Positions 5,709 to 6,364 of a DNA stretch of 6,364 nt are shown piece after piece. The first letter of the stretch is position 1; every line of letters begins with the position of its first letter. A program made the translations under genes and the position numbers. Source of the DNA: Zoogloeaceae bacterium (GTDB taxonomy: Bacteria; Pseudomonadota; Gammaproteobacteria; Burkholderiales; Rhodocyclaceae); assembly GCA_031282665.1 (NCBI GenBank), contig JAITDH010000155.1, positions 1 to 6,364 on the forward strand, given 5' to 3'. The notes beneath the pieces were generated by a model. The model saw only the letters and a list, made by a program, of their open reading frames with translations, was not told where the DNA came from and made no database searches.

Positions 5709-6364
5709 ATGAAGACCTTGGTGCGCCTTTCGCTTCCTGTCCTTGCCCTGGCCCTGCTTTCCCTTCCCGCGTTTGCCGCGCCGCCGGCCGCTTCTGCCGC
5801 GCCTGCCGTGGCGTTCTCCGCGCCTTCCGCGCCGGTTACCCGTGTCGTGCTCTATCCCGGCAGCGCTCTGGTCGAGCGCGCGGCGCGGGTGAAGGCGGGG
5901 GCGGAGAGTCTGGAGATTAGCGGGCTGCCGGCCAATTTCGACGCGACGAGTGTGCGCATCGAGGCGGATGGCGGCATCGAGATCGGCGAACTCGTCTGGC
6001 GGGACAGCGCCCGCAACGGGCCGCTCAACGCCGAGGAAGCGCGGTTGGAAGCGAAGGTGCAAAAGCTCTCCGACCGCCTGAAGGTGATGGATGTGGAGCG
6101 CAAGGCGGCGGAACGCGAATTGAAATACCTGGAGGCGCTCGCTTCCCTCCAGGCTTCCGCTACGGAAGCCTCCGGCAATCCGGCGCGTACCCTGGAAGTC
6201 ATCCGTCAGGGAAGCCTCCAGGCGGAACGGCGCATTCTGGAAGTCGAGACGCAAAAACGCGATCTCGCAAAGGAGTTGAAAGCCGCCAACGAAGATTTGG
6301 CGCGCATCCGCCCGGATGTCGATAGCGTGCGCACCCTGTCCGTGCGCCTGCGGGCGAAGAACGA
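5709..6364 (+). CDS. Exported DUF4140/DUF4139 (MuiA-like) protein, 3' end beyond window
   Basis: The 218 visible residues begin with a clear Sec signal peptide (MKTLVRLSLPVLALALLSLP, then AFA, with likely cleavage after residue 23), so the protein is periplasmic or surface-exposed. An Ala/Pro-rich linker leads to a DUF4140-like domain from about residue 43 (VTRVVLYPGSALVERAARV, then LEISGLPANFDATSVRIEA). A long Glu/Lys/Arg/Leu-rich coiled coil follows from about 107 to 205. This order is typical of the 'mucoidy inhibitor MuiA' family, whose DUF4139 beta-rich domain normally follows and would be outside the window. The biochemical role of the family is not established; a link to the cell envelope is suggested by export and by the family name. 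The ATG at 5709-5711 has GGAG nine bases upstream and is followed directly by the signal peptide. It is the only plus-strand gene here and is transcribed away from dksA. Confidence 0.85.
   Translation, partial: MKTLVRLSLPVLALALLSLPAFAAPPAASAAPAVAFSAPSAPVTRVVLYPGSALVERAARVKAGAESLEISGLPANFDATSVRIEADGGIEIGELVWRDSARNGPLNAEEARLEAKVQKLSDRLKVMDVERKAAERELKYLEALASLQASATEASGNPARTLEVIRQGSLQAERRILEVETQKRDLAKELKAANEDLARIRPDVDSVRTLSVRLRAKN

Noticed and set aside
5454..6254. Minus-strand 266-codon frame antisense to the MuiA-like gene
   Set aside because: It ends inside the palindromic repeat and is Arg/Gly-rich. The plus-strand frame has a signal peptide, a Shine-Dalgarno and a recognisable domain order.

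Overview
The window looks like a chromosomal stretch of a GC-rich Gram-negative proteobacterium. The best guess is a betaproteobacterium, perhaps of the Rhodocyclales/Nitrosomonadales type. The grounds are a canonical DksA, an IorA-type oxidoreductase with ferredoxin domain, an exported MuiA-like protein, and a short palindromic intergenic repeat of a class common in such genomes. The taxonomic placement is inference from gene types and composition, not a database match.

Layout. 1-1499 (minus): a sodium:solute symporter lacking only its extreme C-terminus, which lies beyond the window. 1500-1724: non-coding, holding an unusual pyrimidine-rich leader and copy 1 of a palindromic repeat. 1725-2955 (minus): three small genes, with visibly lower GC in the distal two. 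The gene closest to iorA resembles the Imm32 immunity-protein family; the other two are unrecognised. 2971-4833 (minus): iorA, the alpha subunit of indolepyruvate:ferredoxin oxidoreductase, starting at a TTG with a strong Shine-Dalgarno. 4873-4912: hairpin terminator between dksA and iorA. 4940-5362 (minus): dksA, with a good sigma70-type promoter at 5403-5431. 5436-5594: a 14-bp tandem duplication touching copy 2 of the palindromic repeat, which is inverted relative to copy 1. 5709-6364 (plus): the first 218 residues of a secreted DUF4140/DUF4139 (MuiA-like) protein.

How it fits together. IorA normally works with a small partner, IorB, and iorB often follows iorA. Here iorA is followed after 15 bp by the Imm32-like gene and then two further small genes. 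No iorB and no recognisable toxin gene is present in the window. The most interesting reading is that a small accessory cassette of orphan-immunity type sits where iorB might be expected and is probably co-transcribed with iorA. The last gene of this cassette ends inside a repeat copy, which supplies its final five codons and its stop.

The symporter, the DksA stringent-response regulator and the MuiA-like protein look like ordinary chromosomal genes with no evident functional link to the cassette. I found no tRNA, rRNA, CRISPR array, transposase or phage gene.
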